33,239 bases of DNA from Acidobacteriota bacterium (lineage in GTDB: Bacteria > Acidobacteriota > UBA6911): positions 1 to 33,239 of the forward strand of contig JAFGSS010000048.1 of assembly GCA_016934555.1 (NCBI GenBank). Reading direction: 5' to 3'. Positions within the stretch are counted from its first letter, which is position 1; every line of letters begins with the position of its first letter. The notes below the pieces were generated by a model, which was given only the letters and a program-made list of their open reading frames with translations, ran no database searches and was not told where the DNA came from. The position numbers and the translations under genes were made by a program. Positions 1 through 8,219 of this stretch are shown here, one piece after another.

Positions 1-2254
1 CCGCCATCGTCACGCGGTCGCGCCCGGCGTTCTTGCTGCGGTAGAGGGCCTTGTCGGCCGCCTCCACGAGCGCCTGGGCGCTGCGGCCGTGGTCGGGGAA
101 GACGGCCACCCCCATCGACGCCGTGATGCGCCCCAGGGGGATCCCGCGGTAGTGGACGTCCAGGCGCTGGATCGCCTCCTTGAAGAACTCGGCCCGCTGC
201 CGGGTGACGTCGCGGCTCCCCTCGGGCAGGATCAGGGTGAACTCCTCCCCCCCGTAACGGCAGGCGATGTCCTCGCCGCGGATGTTGCCCCGCAGCAGCA
301 GCCCCAGCTCCTTCAGCAGCAGGTCCCCCGCATCGTGCCCGAAGTTGTCGTTGAAGTACTTGAAGTGGTCGAGGTCGATCATGATCATCCCCAGCGGGCG
401 CTGGTTCCGGGCCGCCCGGCGCAGTTCCAGCTCGAGCGACTCCTCCATGAACCTCCGGTTGAAGAGCCCCGTCAGCGGGTCGCGGATCGACTGGCTGCGC
501 AGCGTCTCGTGCAGGCGCAGGTTCGACAGCGCCATGGCGATGTGCTCGGACATGGTGACGGCCAGCCGCTGCTTGCTCTCGGTCATCTTGACGTCGTCCG
601 GCTGCATGAGGTGCAGCATCCCGAGCGCCTCGCTCTGCGCCATCATCGGAATGCACATGTAGCCGGCCGGGGCGGGGTGGTGCACGTGGCGGCAGACCAG
701 GCCGGAGCCCGCGTGTTCGACCCAGTGGATGCGCCCCCGCCGCAGCGCCCAGCATTCGGCGGGGGAAAAGGACTCCTCCGCCAGTTCCCGGTTCCCCCAG
801 ACCGCCGCGGCCTCCACCGAGTCGCGGGAGGAGGAGATGACGTAGAGCGCCCCCACCTTCGCCGGGAAGATCTGCTGCGCCACCCGGACGATGGCGCCGT
901 AGGCCTCCTCGGTCGTCAGACAGGCGCGCAGGATGTCGCCCATCTCGTTGAGGAGGACCATCTCGCGCGTCCTCTGCTCGAGCTCGCCCACCCAGGCCTC
1001 GAGCTTCTGGTTCGCCTCTTGGAGCTGCGCCTCCGTCTTCTTGCGCGCGGTGATGTCGCGCGCGATCCCCTGCACCGACACGGCCCTCCCCTCGCGGAAG
1101 AGGGGGCGGGTGCTGACCTCCAGGGCGACGCGCCCGCCGTCTTTGGCCAAAATCTCCAGTTCGTAATTCAGGGGGATTTCGCCCGCCACCTGCGGGTCGG
1201 TCAGCGCCTCCCCAAGGTGGGCGCATTCGGGCGTCAGCAGGTCGGTGAACTTCATCTCGAGCGCCTCGGACCGGGTGTAGAGCGCGATCCGCTCGATCGC
1301 CCGGTTGATCGACAGGATCCTCCCCTCGAAGTCGTGGGTGTAGATGATGTCGCTGGCGTTTTCGAACATCTCCCGGTAGAGCCCTTCGCGCTCCTTCTTT
1401 TCCCCCGTGCCGCTGCGGCGGAAATACTCCCCGGGGTTGCGGAAGACCTCGACCAGGCGCGGCTCCTGGTGCACCAGGGGGAGAAAATGGGCCCGCACCG
1501 CCGGGTGGAGTTCGCTCCCGATTTCGGGGTGCGCCTCCATCCACATGTGCTCCCACCGGACCGTGGCCAGCAGCAGCGTCAGGGAGAGGTACCAGGCGTC
1601 CCCCAGCAGGTCCTTCAGCCCGGCGGTCGCGCGCTCCGCCCCGGGGATCCCCAGAAAGAGGGCCAGGGCGAGGGTGGACACCCCCTCCTCGAACCCGGGG
1701 GTGCCGGCGGGCCAGGCGCCGAAGGGGCGCTCCATGCCGGCCAGGGCCGACAGCGCGCTTTCGATCTCCCCGGCGTCGGGCTCCGGGAGTTCCAGCAGGT
1801 CCCTCACCGCGCGCGCGCCGACCCCCAGCTCGCGCAGGGTGCACGCGTGCACCACGGCGAAATAGGGGGACGTGGTCGAACGGGAGAGGCGCAGCCGGAG
1901 TTTCTCCCTGAAAAGCTCCGGCAGGGGGTTGTCGTAAAAACCGGCGAGGTACCGGCGCCAGAGGTCTTCGAGGATGTCGGGGAACTCGAGGGCGGGGATG
2001 AAGCAGGGGGGGAGGAAGCCGATCCGCTGCTCGATTTCGGCGCGGATGCGGGCCGCGTCCCCGCCGGCGGCCGGGGGCGCCGGTGCGGCCTCCGGGGCGA
2101 GTTCCGGTTCGAGGCGCTTCAGTTCCTCGAGTTTCCCCCAGAGGGCTTCCAGTTCGCCGTCCGTGCTGCCTTCCCGTTCCATTGCGCGATGAACCCGAGT
2201 GAGTAGAATCTGCCCGTGACGCACCAGCGACGACGCATCTGCGGTTTGCTTCAT
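1..2254 (-). CDS. PAS-GAF-GGDEF diguanylate cyclase with N-terminal AhpD-like region (3' end cut by window edge)
   Basis: A soluble sensor predicted to make cyclic di-GMP from two GTP. Reading leftward from an ATG at 2254 there are 751 codons with no stop before the window edge; the last visible residues (GRDRVTMA) align with the end of the neighbouring paralogue, so only a few residues are missing. Order: a helical region (about 60-280) resembling the AhpD/carboxymuconolactone decarboxylase fold, a PAS domain (about 285-405), a GAF domain (about 425-580) and a GGDEF domain (about 590 to the end). The active site is an intact GGEEF at 668-672. An RGED at 659-662, five residues upstream, is a proper inhibitory I-site, so product inhibition is expected. 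DPLTGLFNRRF and DLDHFKYFND are canonical. ATG 2182 is an in-frame alternative start; neither start has a good Shine-Dalgarno sequence. The gene lies 94 bases downstream of a similar gene on the same strand. Confidence 0.9.
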   Translation of the reverse strand, partial: MKQTADASSLVRHGQILLTRVHRAMEREGSTDGELEALWGKLEELKRLEPELAPEAAPAPPAAGGDAARIRAEIEQRIGFLPPCFIPALEFPDILEDLWRRYLAGFYDNPLPELFREKLRLRLSRSTTSPYFAVVHACTLRELGVGARAVRDLLELPEPDAGEIESALSALAGMERPFGAWPAGTPGFEEGVSTLALALFLGIPGAERATAGLKDLLGDAWYLSLTLLLATVRWEHMWMEAHPEIGSELHPAVRAHFLPLVHQEPRLVEVFRNPGEYFRRSGTGEKKEREGLYREMFENASDIIYTHDFEGRILSINRAIERIALYTRSEALEMKFTDLLTPECAHLGEALTDPQVAGEIPLNYELEILAKDGGRVALEVSTRPLFREGRAVSVQGIARDITARKKTEAQLQEANQKLEAWVGELEQRTREMVLLNEMGDILRACLTTEEAYGAIVRVAQQIFPAKVGALYVISSSRDSVEAAAVWGNRELAEESFSPAECWALRRGRIHWVEHAGSGLVCRHVHHPAPAGYMCIPMMAQSEALGMLHLMQPDDVKMTESKQRLAVTMSEHIAMALSNLRLHETLRSQSIRDPLTGLFNRRFMEESLELELRRAARNQRPLGMIMIDLDHFKYFNDNFGHDAGDLLLKELGLLLRGNIRGEDIACRYGGEEFTLILPEGSRDVTRQRAEFFKEAIQRLDVHYRGIPLGRITASMGVAVFPDHGRSAQALVEAADKALYRSKNAGRDRVTMA

Positions 2255-2348
2255 CAGGGGCGGGGGGAGCGCTGTTTGCCTGAAGCGCAATTCTGACCCA
2301 ACTCCCCGGAAACGCCAAGAAAAAAATGCGTTGGGGGAGAGGGGGGCG

Positions 2349-4661
2349 TCAGGAGGCGACCACCACCGAGTCCCCGCCGCCCGAGCGCGCCCGGCCGACG
2401 GCCGCCTCCGCCGAGCGCAGGAGGGCCTCCACCGTCTGCCCGTGATCGGGGAAGAGGGCCATCCCGACCGACGCGGAGATCCGCGCCCCCTCCCGCGCGC
2501 CGGGATACTGCACGTCCATCCCCCGCACCAGGTCCCGCAGCGTCTCGGCGCGCCTCCGGCCGACGTCGCGGCCGCTGTGGGGGAGGAGCAGCACGAAGGC
2601 GTGCCCGCTGAAGCGGCAGGCGATGTCCCCTTTGCGGATCCTGGACTGCAGGAGCGCGGCGGTCCGGCACAGGAGGGAGTCCCCGGCGTCGAGCCCCCAC
2701 TCTTCCGTCATTTTCTGGAACCGGTCGAGCGCCGTCATGATCACCACCAGCGTCCCCTGGGTGCGCGCCGCGCGCCGCAGCTCCAGCTCGAGCGCCTCCT
2801 CCATGAAGCTGCGGTTGAAGAGCCCGGTCAGGGGATCGCGGATCGACTGGTTGCGCAACGTCTCGTGCAGGCGCAGGTTCGACAGCGCCATGGCCACGCG
2901 CTCCCCCATGGCGGTCGCGAGCCGCTGCTTCGATTCGCCGAGCGGCGTCCCGTCGGCGTGGGCCAGGTGGAGCACCCCCACCGCCTCGCTCTGGGCCATC
3001 ATCGGGACGCAGAGGTAGCCGCGCGGAGGAGGGGTCTCCAGGTGCCGGCACAGCAGGCCGACGCCGGTGTCCTCCACCCAGTGCACCCTCCCCCGGCGCA
3101 GGGCCCAGCATTCGTCGGGGGTGAAGGTGGTCGCCATCCGCTCCGTGTCCCCCCACTCGGCGACCGATTCCACGATGTTGCGCAGCGGGCCCATCACGTA
3201 CAGCGCCCCCGCCTCCTCCGGAAAGATCTCCCGGGCGATCCGCACGATCACCTCGTAGACCTCCTCGGTGGTGAGGCAGGCGCGCAGGATGTCGCCCATC
3301 TCGCCGAGCAGCGTCATCTCGCGGGTGCGCTGCTCCAGGTCGCGCACCCAGGCCTCGAGCTTGCGGTTGGCCGCGGCGAGCTCCCCCTCGGCCCTCTTCC
3401 GCTCGCTGATGTCGCGCGCGATCCCCTGGATCCCGTGGGGGCGGCCTTCGCGGAAGATGAGACGGTGGCTCACCTCTAGGGTGAGCCGGGAGCCGTCTCT
3501 GGCGATGACGTCCAGTTCGGCCGTCATCGGCACCGCGTCGGCGATCTGCCGGTCGATCATCCTGCGGGCGGCCGCCCTCGATTCGGGGGCCACCAGCTGG
3601 CTGAACCGCATCCGGAGGGCCTCCTCCAGGGAGTATCCCAGCATCCGCTCGGCCGCCTTGTTCATCGAGGTGATCTTGCCGGAGAGGTCGTGGGTGTAGA
3701 CCATGTCGTAGGCGTTTTCGAACAGTTCCCGGTAGCGCTCCTCGCTCGCGCGCCGGGCCTCCTCGGCCAGCGCCCGCTCGGTCACGTCGCGCACGATGGC
3801 CAGGCCCCCGATCACCTCCCCCTCCCCCGGGCCGTGGATGGGACCGTAGTACCCCTCGAACCACACGCTCCCGGCGCCGCCCGGGACCGTGTAGCACTTC
3901 CCCTTCGAAACGCTTTTGCGCCCCTCGAGCGCCGCGGTGATGTTCGCGTCCTCCCCCAGCTCCTCCAGGAAGGGACAGGCCAGGAAGGCGGGGCGGCCCA
4001 GGACCTCCCCCGCGGCGAGGCCGAACATCCGCTCCATCGCGGGGTTCCAGACGGTGAAGAACCCGTCCCGGTCGAAGGCGATGATGCCGTCGACGCTGCT
4101 GTTGATGAGCCACCCGAGGAGCTGCTTCTCGCTCTCGAGCGCGCGGACCGCCTGGGTGCGGTCGCTCGCGTCCTCGACCACGAGCAGGCACCCCTTCGGC
4201 CCCGCCTCGGGGGAGGCGGAGACGGTGAGCCGGGACCAGAAGCCGTCCCCCCCTTTTCTGACCAGCCGCCCCTCGGCCTTGACCGCCGGCATGACCCCGC
4301 CGGACACCTGCCCGATGAGGCTGGACAGGAGGCCCGTCTCCCCGCCGAGGCGCTCGACGGGCAAGGAACGGAGTTCCGCGCCGGTGTACCCGAACAGGAG
4401 GCCGAACGCCCGGTTGGACCCCATCAGCCTCCCTTCGGCATCCACGAGGGCCATGCCGAGCGGGGCGTCCTCGACGACCCCGGCGGGGAGGGGGGGGCGC
4501 TCCGGGGCGGCATCGCCCGGCGCGCGGACCGGGGCGTCAGGAGCGCTCCCGGCGCGGCGGGGGGACGGACGGAGGATGAGGCTGTGCAGGTGCGCGATTT
4601 CCTCGCGCAGGGACTCCAGCTCCTCTGCAAGATCGCTCCTGGGCGTGTCTTTTGGTTCCAT
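2349..4661 (-). CDS. Multi-PAS/GAF sensor with degenerate GGDEF domain (active site SGHAF, I-site retained)
   Basis: A 770-residue soluble signalling protein. Order: a short helical N-terminus, three PAS domains (about 60-185, 190-305 and 310-435), a GAF domain (about 455-600) and a GGDEF-fold domain (about 605-770). From the third PAS onward it closely resembles the adjacent gene, including the RDPLTGLFNR entry motif, so the two look like a tandem duplication. The catalytic GG(D/E)EF is replaced by SGHAF at 685-689, and the metal-binding loop reads TALDRFQKMTEEW instead of the usual DLDHFKxxND, so cyclase activity is unlikely. RKGD at 676-679 preserves the RxxD inhibitory-site motif at the correct five-residue spacing. 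Degenerate GGDEF domains that keep this site can act as c-di-GMP receptors, which is the inferred role. The start is the ATG at 4661, with only a weak GAG upstream. Probably cotranscribed with the downstream cyclase. Confidence 0.92.
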   Translation of the reverse strand: MEPKDTPRSDLAEELESLREEIAHLHSLILRPSPRRAGSAPDAPVRAPGDAAPERPPLPAGVVEDAPLGMALVDAEGRLMGSNRAFGLLFGYTGAELRSLPVERLGGETGLLSSLIGQVSGGVMPAVKAEGRLVRKGGDGFWSRLTVSASPEAGPKGCLLVVEDASDRTQAVRALESEKQLLGWLINSSVDGIIAFDRDGFFTVWNPAMERMFGLAAGEVLGRPAFLACPFLEELGEDANITAALEGRKSVSKGKCYTVPGGAGSVWFEGYYGPIHGPGEGEVIGGLAIVRDVTERALAEEARRASEERYRELFENAYDMVYTHDLSGKITSMNKAAERMLGYSLEEALRMRFSQLVAPESRAAARRMIDRQIADAVPMTAELDVIARDGSRLTLEVSHRLIFREGRPHGIQGIARDISERKRAEGELAAANRKLEAWVRDLEQRTREMTLLGEMGDILRACLTTEEVYEVIVRIAREIFPEEAGALYVMGPLRNIVESVAEWGDTERMATTFTPDECWALRRGRVHWVEDTGVGLLCRHLETPPPRGYLCVPMMAQSEAVGVLHLAHADGTPLGESKQRLATAMGERVAMALSNLRLHETLRNQSIRDPLTGLFNRSFMEEALELELRRAARTQGTLVVIMTALDRFQKMTEEWGLDAGDSLLCRTAALLQSRIRKGDIACRFSGHAFVLLLPHSGRDVGRRRAETLRDLVRGMDVQYPGAREGARISASVGMALFPDHGQTVEALLRSAEAAVGRARSGGGDSVVVAS

Positions 4662-4705
4662 GGGATCTCGCGCCCCGCTCCGGGGCCGGGCGCCTGGGAG
4701 CTCAA

Positions 4706-4717
4706 ATGTATTTACAT
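4706..4717. promoter_or_regulatory. Small inverted repeat ATGTA-TT-TACAT, possible operator
   Basis: A perfect inverted repeat with 5-base arms and a 2-base centre, in an AT-rich patch 45 bases upstream of the degenerate-GGDEF gene. It could be a repressor site or part of a promoter. No regulator can be named from the sequence. Confidence 0.25.
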
Positions 4718-4761
4718 GAAAGGCTTATGCCCCCCGCACCGCACTCAGGTTATCGTTGGGG

Positions 4762-4791
4762 GGAGGCGGAACCTTTAGACAAATCGCCTCC
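4762..4791. promoter_or_regulatory. Hairpin-forming inverted repeat in the divergent intergenic region
   Basis: GGAGGCG (4762-4768) and CGCCTCC (4785-4791) are perfectly complementary across a 16-base loop. There is no following T-tract, so this is not a standard terminator. It lies between the divergent sensor and radical SAM genes and just upstream of the -35 proposed for the latter. Confidence 0.3.
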
Positions 4792-4805
4792 GGCGCGGCC
4801 CCCGT

Positions 4806-4834
4806 TTGTCATCCGCCCCCCGCCCGTATATATT
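4806..4834 (+). promoter_or_regulatory. Sigma70-like promoter of the radical SAM gene (possibly leaderless)
   Basis: TTGTCA (4806-4811), a 17-base spacer and TATATT (4829-4834). Transcription would begin near 4841, at or within a base of the ATG at 4842, so the message would be leaderless. This agrees with the absence of any Shine-Dalgarno sequence before that ATG. Confidence 0.55.
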
Positions 4835-4841
4835 TAATACC

Positions 4842-5714
4842 ATGAAGTACGAAGGGATGATTTACCGGCCTCCCAGCGAGGCCGACAGTCTGATCCTGCA
4901 GGTGGCGGTGGGGTGCTCCTACAACCGCTGCACCTTCTGCCACTCCTTCCGGGAGAAGACCTTCCGCGTCAAGTCGTTCGAGGAGATCCGGGAGGACATC
5001 GACGAGGCCTCCGCCTACGGCCCGATCCGGCGCGTTTTCCTGGCCGACGGCGACGCGCTGGTGATGACGCAGCCGGAGCTGGTGCGGGTGCTCGGCTACC
5101 TCCGGGAGAAGATCCGCGGGCTCGAACGGGTGGGGGTCTACGCCAACGCCGTCGATATCCTGAAAAAGGAGCCCGCGGAGCTCGAAGAGCTCCGCTCCCT
5201 GGGGCTCGGCATCCTGTACCTGGGGCTGGAATCGGGAAACCCGGAGGTGCTCCGGCGGATCCGCAAGAACGCCACCGCGGAGCAGATGGTCCGGGCGGGA
5301 AAGCGGGTGAAGGCCTCGGGCATCCTGCTGTCGATCACGGTGCTGCTGGGGATCGGGGGGGTCGAGCTCAGCCACGAGCACGCGCGGGACACCGGCAGGG
5401 TCCTGTCGGAGATGGACCCCGATTTCGTCGGCGCCCTCTCTCTCATCGTCGTGCCCGGCACCCCGATCGACGAGGACCTCCAGAGCGGCCGCCTGGTCCT
5501 CCCCTCCCCCTTCGGCCTCATCCAGGAGCTGGGGATCATGATCGCCCACACGGACGTCACCCGCTGCTTCTTCGCCTCCAACCACGCCTCCAATTACCTG
5601 CCGCTCAGGATCCGGATGCCGGAGGAGAAGGGGCGCGCCCTCGACCTCATCCGGGAAGTGCTGGAAAGAAAGGACCCGGAACTGCTGCGCCCCGAATTCA
5701 TGAGGGCGCTGTAG
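4842..5714 (+). CDS. Radical SAM protein
   Basis: A 290-residue protein with the iron-sulfur cluster motif of radical SAM enzymes near the N-terminus: CSYNRCTFC, a C-x4-C-x2-C arrangement found in one branch of the superfamily. It is preceded by a strand ending in QVAVG and followed by FREKTFRVKSFEEI. The downstream GLGILYLGLESGNPEVL is the typical central barrel motif, with a conserved Glu that contacts SAM in related enzymes. No second cluster domain, B12-binding domain or TRAM domain is visible. The substrate cannot be deduced. I chose the ATG at 4842; an in-frame TTG at 4806 coincides with the proposed -35 and is an unlikely start. It lies 62 bases upstream of the ccm operon, which has its own promoter, so a role in haem or cytochrome work is possible but unsupported. 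Confidence 0.9.
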   Translation: MKYEGMIYRPPSEADSLILQVAVGCSYNRCTFCHSFREKTFRVKSFEEIREDIDEASAYGPIRRVFLADGDALVMTQPELVRVLGYLREKIRGLERVGVYANAVDILKKEPAELEELRSLGLGILYLGLESGNPEVLRRIRKNATAEQMVRAGKRVKASGILLSITVLLGIGGVELSHEHARDTGRVLSEMDPDFVGALSLIVVPGTPIDEDLQSGRLVLPSPFGLIQELGIMIAHTDVTRCFFASNHASNYLPLRIRMPEEKGRALDLIREVLERKDPELLRPEFMRAL

Positions 5715-5736
5715 CAGCCGGACCCGGGGCCTGCTA

Positions 5737-5745
5737 TGGTATACT
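5737..5745 (+). promoter_or_regulatory. Extended -10 promoter element ahead of ccmE
   Basis: TGGTATACT is a TGn-extended -10 (TATACT at 5740-5745) with no good -35 at 17 bases. It sits between the radical SAM stop codon and ccmE and would start transcription near 5752, giving a leader of about 25 bases that contains the ccmE ribosome site (GGAGGG). Confidence 0.5.
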
Positions 5746-5776
5746 CAGAGAGATCGGGCGACCGTTTCGGAGGGTT

Positions 5777-6181
5777 ATGGGCGCAGGAAAGAAATTCTGG
5801 GTGGGGGGCCTCATCATCGTCGCGGCCCTGGGCTGGCTCGGGTTCGTGGGCTTCCAGGAGAGCAAGGCCTACTACATCACCGTGGATGAATTCAGCTCCC
5901 TGCGGGGGGAATACGCGGGGAAGCGGCTGAAGCTCGCCGGGGACGTCGTCGAGGGGTCGATCGACCGGAGCCGCCCGCAGATGGAGTTCGTCATCTCCAG
6001 CCCCCGGTCGAGCATCCGCGTCCGCTACACCGGCGCGGACATCATCCCCGACACCTTCACGGACGGGTCGAAAGCCCTGGTGGAAGGGACCGTCGCCCCC
6101 GACGGCGTCTTCGAAGCCCGGCGGATAGAGGCGAAGTGCGCTTCGAAATACGAAGCGGAGTACGACGAGAGAACCTCCTGA
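5777..6181 (+). CDS. ccmE: Cytochrome c maturation haem chaperone CcmE, cysteine-type
   Basis: A 134-residue periplasmic haem chaperone that takes haem from the CcmABCD complex and delivers it to CcmF. One N-terminal transmembrane anchor (about 8-25) is followed by a small OB-fold domain: YYITVDEFSSL, GKRLKLAGDVVEGS, then VRYTGADIIPDTF and ALVEGTV, all typical of the family. The haem-attachment site, usually HxxxY, reads CASKY at 121-125, so a cysteine replaces the histidine. This CxxxY form is known in some sulfate reducers and archaea, where it occurs in Ccm systems lacking CcmG and CcmH; neither is found here. The start at ATG 5777 follows GGAGGG at good spacing. First gene of the ccm operon; ccmF begins 13 bases downstream. 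Confidence 0.93.
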   Translation: MGAGKKFWVGGLIIVAALGWLGFVGFQESKAYYITVDEFSSLRGEYAGKRLKLAGDVVEGSIDRSRPQMEFVISSPRSSIRVRYTGADIIPDTFTDGSKALVEGTVAPDGVFEARRIEAKCASKYEAEYDERTS

Positions 6182-6194
6182 TCTCAGGGATTTC

Positions 6195-8180
6195 ATGGCC
6201 GATTTCGGAAATTTCTGCCTTCTCCTGGCCCTGTGCCTTTCGCTCTACGCCCTCATCGCCTCGCTGACCGGCGCCTCCCTCAACCGGCGCCGCATCGTCT
6301 CGAGCGGGGAACGCGCGGCGCTCGCCGCCTCGGCCGCGGCGGTCCTGGCCTTCGGCGCCCTCCTCTACCTGATGCTGGCGGATGATTTCGCCACCTCCCA
6401 CGTGGCCAACAACAGCAGCCGGTCGCTCCCCCTCCTGTACAAGATCTCGGCCATCTGGGGGGGGCACGACGGGTCGATGCTCCTGTGGGTGTTCTTCACC
6501 GCCCTCCTCTCGGGCCTCGTCATCGTGCAGAACCGCCGCCGCTACCGGGACATGATGCCCTGGGTCGTCGCCGTGCTGATGGTCAACCTCGCCTTCTTCC
6601 TGGCGCTCAACCTCTTTCTGTCCAACCCCTTCGACCAGCTGGTCCGGATCTCGCCCGACGGCGCGACGGCCCCCTTCGTCCCCGCCGACGGGAGGGGGCT
6701 CAACCCGCTGCTTCAGTACTGGGCCATGGTCATCCACCCCCCGATCCTCTACGTGGGCTTCATCGGCTTCGTGGTCCCCTTCGCCTTCGCCGTCGCCGCC
6801 CTCGTCACCCGGCAGCAGGGGAGCGCCTGGGTCCGCATCGTCCGGCGCTGGACCCTGGGGGTCTGGCTCCTCCTGGGGGTCGGCATCATCCTCGGCGGCA
6901 AGTGGGCCTACGTCGTGCTCGGGTGGGGGGGGTACTGGGGATGGGACCCGGTGGAAAACGCCTCCCTGATGCCGTGGCTGGTGAGCACCGCCTTCCTGCA
7001 TTCCATCGTCGTGCAGGAGCGGCGCGGGATGCTGAAGGTCTGGAACGTCATCCTGGTCCTCCTCACCTACCTGCTCGGGATCTTCGGGACCTTCCTCACC
7101 CGGAGCGGGATCGTCAATTCGGTGCACGCGTTCGCCGACTCGAACCTGGGGCGCTTTTTCGTCTACTACATGGCCTTCGTGCTCGCCGGCACCCTCCTGC
7201 TTCTGGCCGACCGGCAGCCGTACCTCCGGAGCGAGCGGCGGCTCGATTCGATGCTCTCGCGCGAGAGCGCCTTCCTGTTCAACAACCTCGTGCTGGTGGC
7301 CGCCTGTTTCGCCGTATTCTGGGGCACGATGTTCCCCGCCCTGTCGGAATGGATCCGGGGGACCCAGATCTCGGTCGGCCCCCTCTTCTTCGACAAGATC
7401 AACGTCCCGATCGGTCTCCTGCTCCTCCTGCTGACCGGGATCGGCCCCCTCATCGCCTGGCACCGGACCTCCGCCGCCGCCCTCAAAAAGGCGTTCTTCA
7501 GGCCCGCCGCCTTCGGCCTCCTGGCCCTGGCCGGGCTCCTCATCGGGGGGCTCCGGAATTTCTACGTGACCGTCTGCCTCACCCTCTGCGCCTTCGTCCT
7601 GGCGACCATCGTGCAGGAGTTCGCCGAAGGCGCCCTGGTACGGATGCGGCAGCACGGGGAGCGCTTCCCGGCGGCCCTCGGCCGCCTCGTGCTCGGCAAC
7701 ACCCGCCGCTACGGGGGCTACATCGTCCACCTGGGCGTGGTGCTCATGTTCGTGGGGTTTGCGGGCAACGCCTTCAACCGGGAGGCCACGCTCCACCTGA
7801 AGACGGGCGAGACGGGGAGGGTGGGCGATTACGCCCTCACCCTGGCCGATTTCCGCCAGGGGCGGGAGGCCCTGTACGAGTACGGGCGGGCGGTGATCGA
7901 GGTTACCCGCAACGGCAGGCCGGCCGGCACCCTGACCCCCGAAAAGCGCATCTTCGATTCCGGGGGGCAGACGACCACGACCGTGGGCCTTCGCAGCACC
8001 CCGAAGGAGGACCTCTACGTGGTCTTCACCGGCATCACGGGGGACGCGTTCGAGATCAAGGCGCACGTGAACCCCCTGGTGTTCTGGCTCTGGCTCGGGT
8101 CCGGGATCCTGGTCCTGGGGACCCTTCTGACCCTTTGGAATTGGAAGCGCAGCAACCGGCCGCGGGAGGCGGTTCGCTGA
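6195..8180 (+). CDS. ccmF: Cytochrome c haem lyase subunit CcmF
   Basis: A 661-residue polytopic membrane protein that ligates haem from CcmE to CxxCH motifs of apocytochromes outside the inner membrane. It has many hydrophobic segments, the N-terminal family motif SLPLLYKISAIWGGHDGS, and the WWD haem-handling motif WGGYWGWDPVENASLMPWL at about 242-260. The C-terminal half ends in a soluble beta-rich domain (about 530-630) and a last transmembrane helix. Length is normal for CcmF. The start ATG 6195 follows AGGGA. It lies between ccmE and a CcmI-like gene, as expected in a System I operon. Confidence 0.96.
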   Translation: MADFGNFCLLLALCLSLYALIASLTGASLNRRRIVSSGERAALAASAAAVLAFGALLYLMLADDFATSHVANNSSRSLPLLYKISAIWGGHDGSMLLWVFFTALLSGLVIVQNRRRYRDMMPWVVAVLMVNLAFFLALNLFLSNPFDQLVRISPDGATAPFVPADGRGLNPLLQYWAMVIHPPILYVGFIGFVVPFAFAVAALVTRQQGSAWVRIVRRWTLGVWLLLGVGIILGGKWAYVVLGWGGYWGWDPVENASLMPWLVSTAFLHSIVVQERRGMLKVWNVILVLLTYLLGIFGTFLTRSGIVNSVHAFADSNLGRFFVYYMAFVLAGTLLLLADRQPYLRSERRLDSMLSRESAFLFNNLVLVAACFAVFWGTMFPALSEWIRGTQISVGPLFFDKINVPIGLLLLLLTGIGPLIAWHRTSAAALKKAFFRPAAFGLLALAGLLIGGLRNFYVTVCLTLCAFVLATIVQEFAEGALVRMRQHGERFPAALGRLVLGNTRRYGGYIVHLGVVLMFVGFAGNAFNREATLHLKTGETGRVGDYALTLADFRQGREALYEYGRAVIEVTRNGRPAGTLTPEKRIFDSGGQTTTTVGLRSTPKEDLYVVFTGITGDAFEIKAHVNPLVFWLWLGSGILVLGTLLTLWNWKRSNRPREAVR

Positions 8181-8219
8181 CGGGCGCCGGCCCGGGGGGC
8201 CGGCTGACAGGGAGTTGCC

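Noticed and set aside
89-2206. Long open frame on the plus strand opposite the diguanylate cyclase
   Set aside because: It is Pro/Arg/Gln-rich with no recognisable domain, and the opposite strand encodes clear PAS, GAF and GGEEF motifs.
2255-2348. Terminator or riboswitch between the two sensor genes
   Set aside because: Only a 6-base CCCAAC/GTTGGG pairing with a long loop was found. No T-tract in the right place and no recognisable c-di-GMP riboswitch core.
4806-4841. TTG at 4806 as the radical SAM start
   Set aside because: The TTG coincides with a good -35 hexamer with a 17-base spacer to TATATT. The added residues are not family-like and no ribosome site precedes them.
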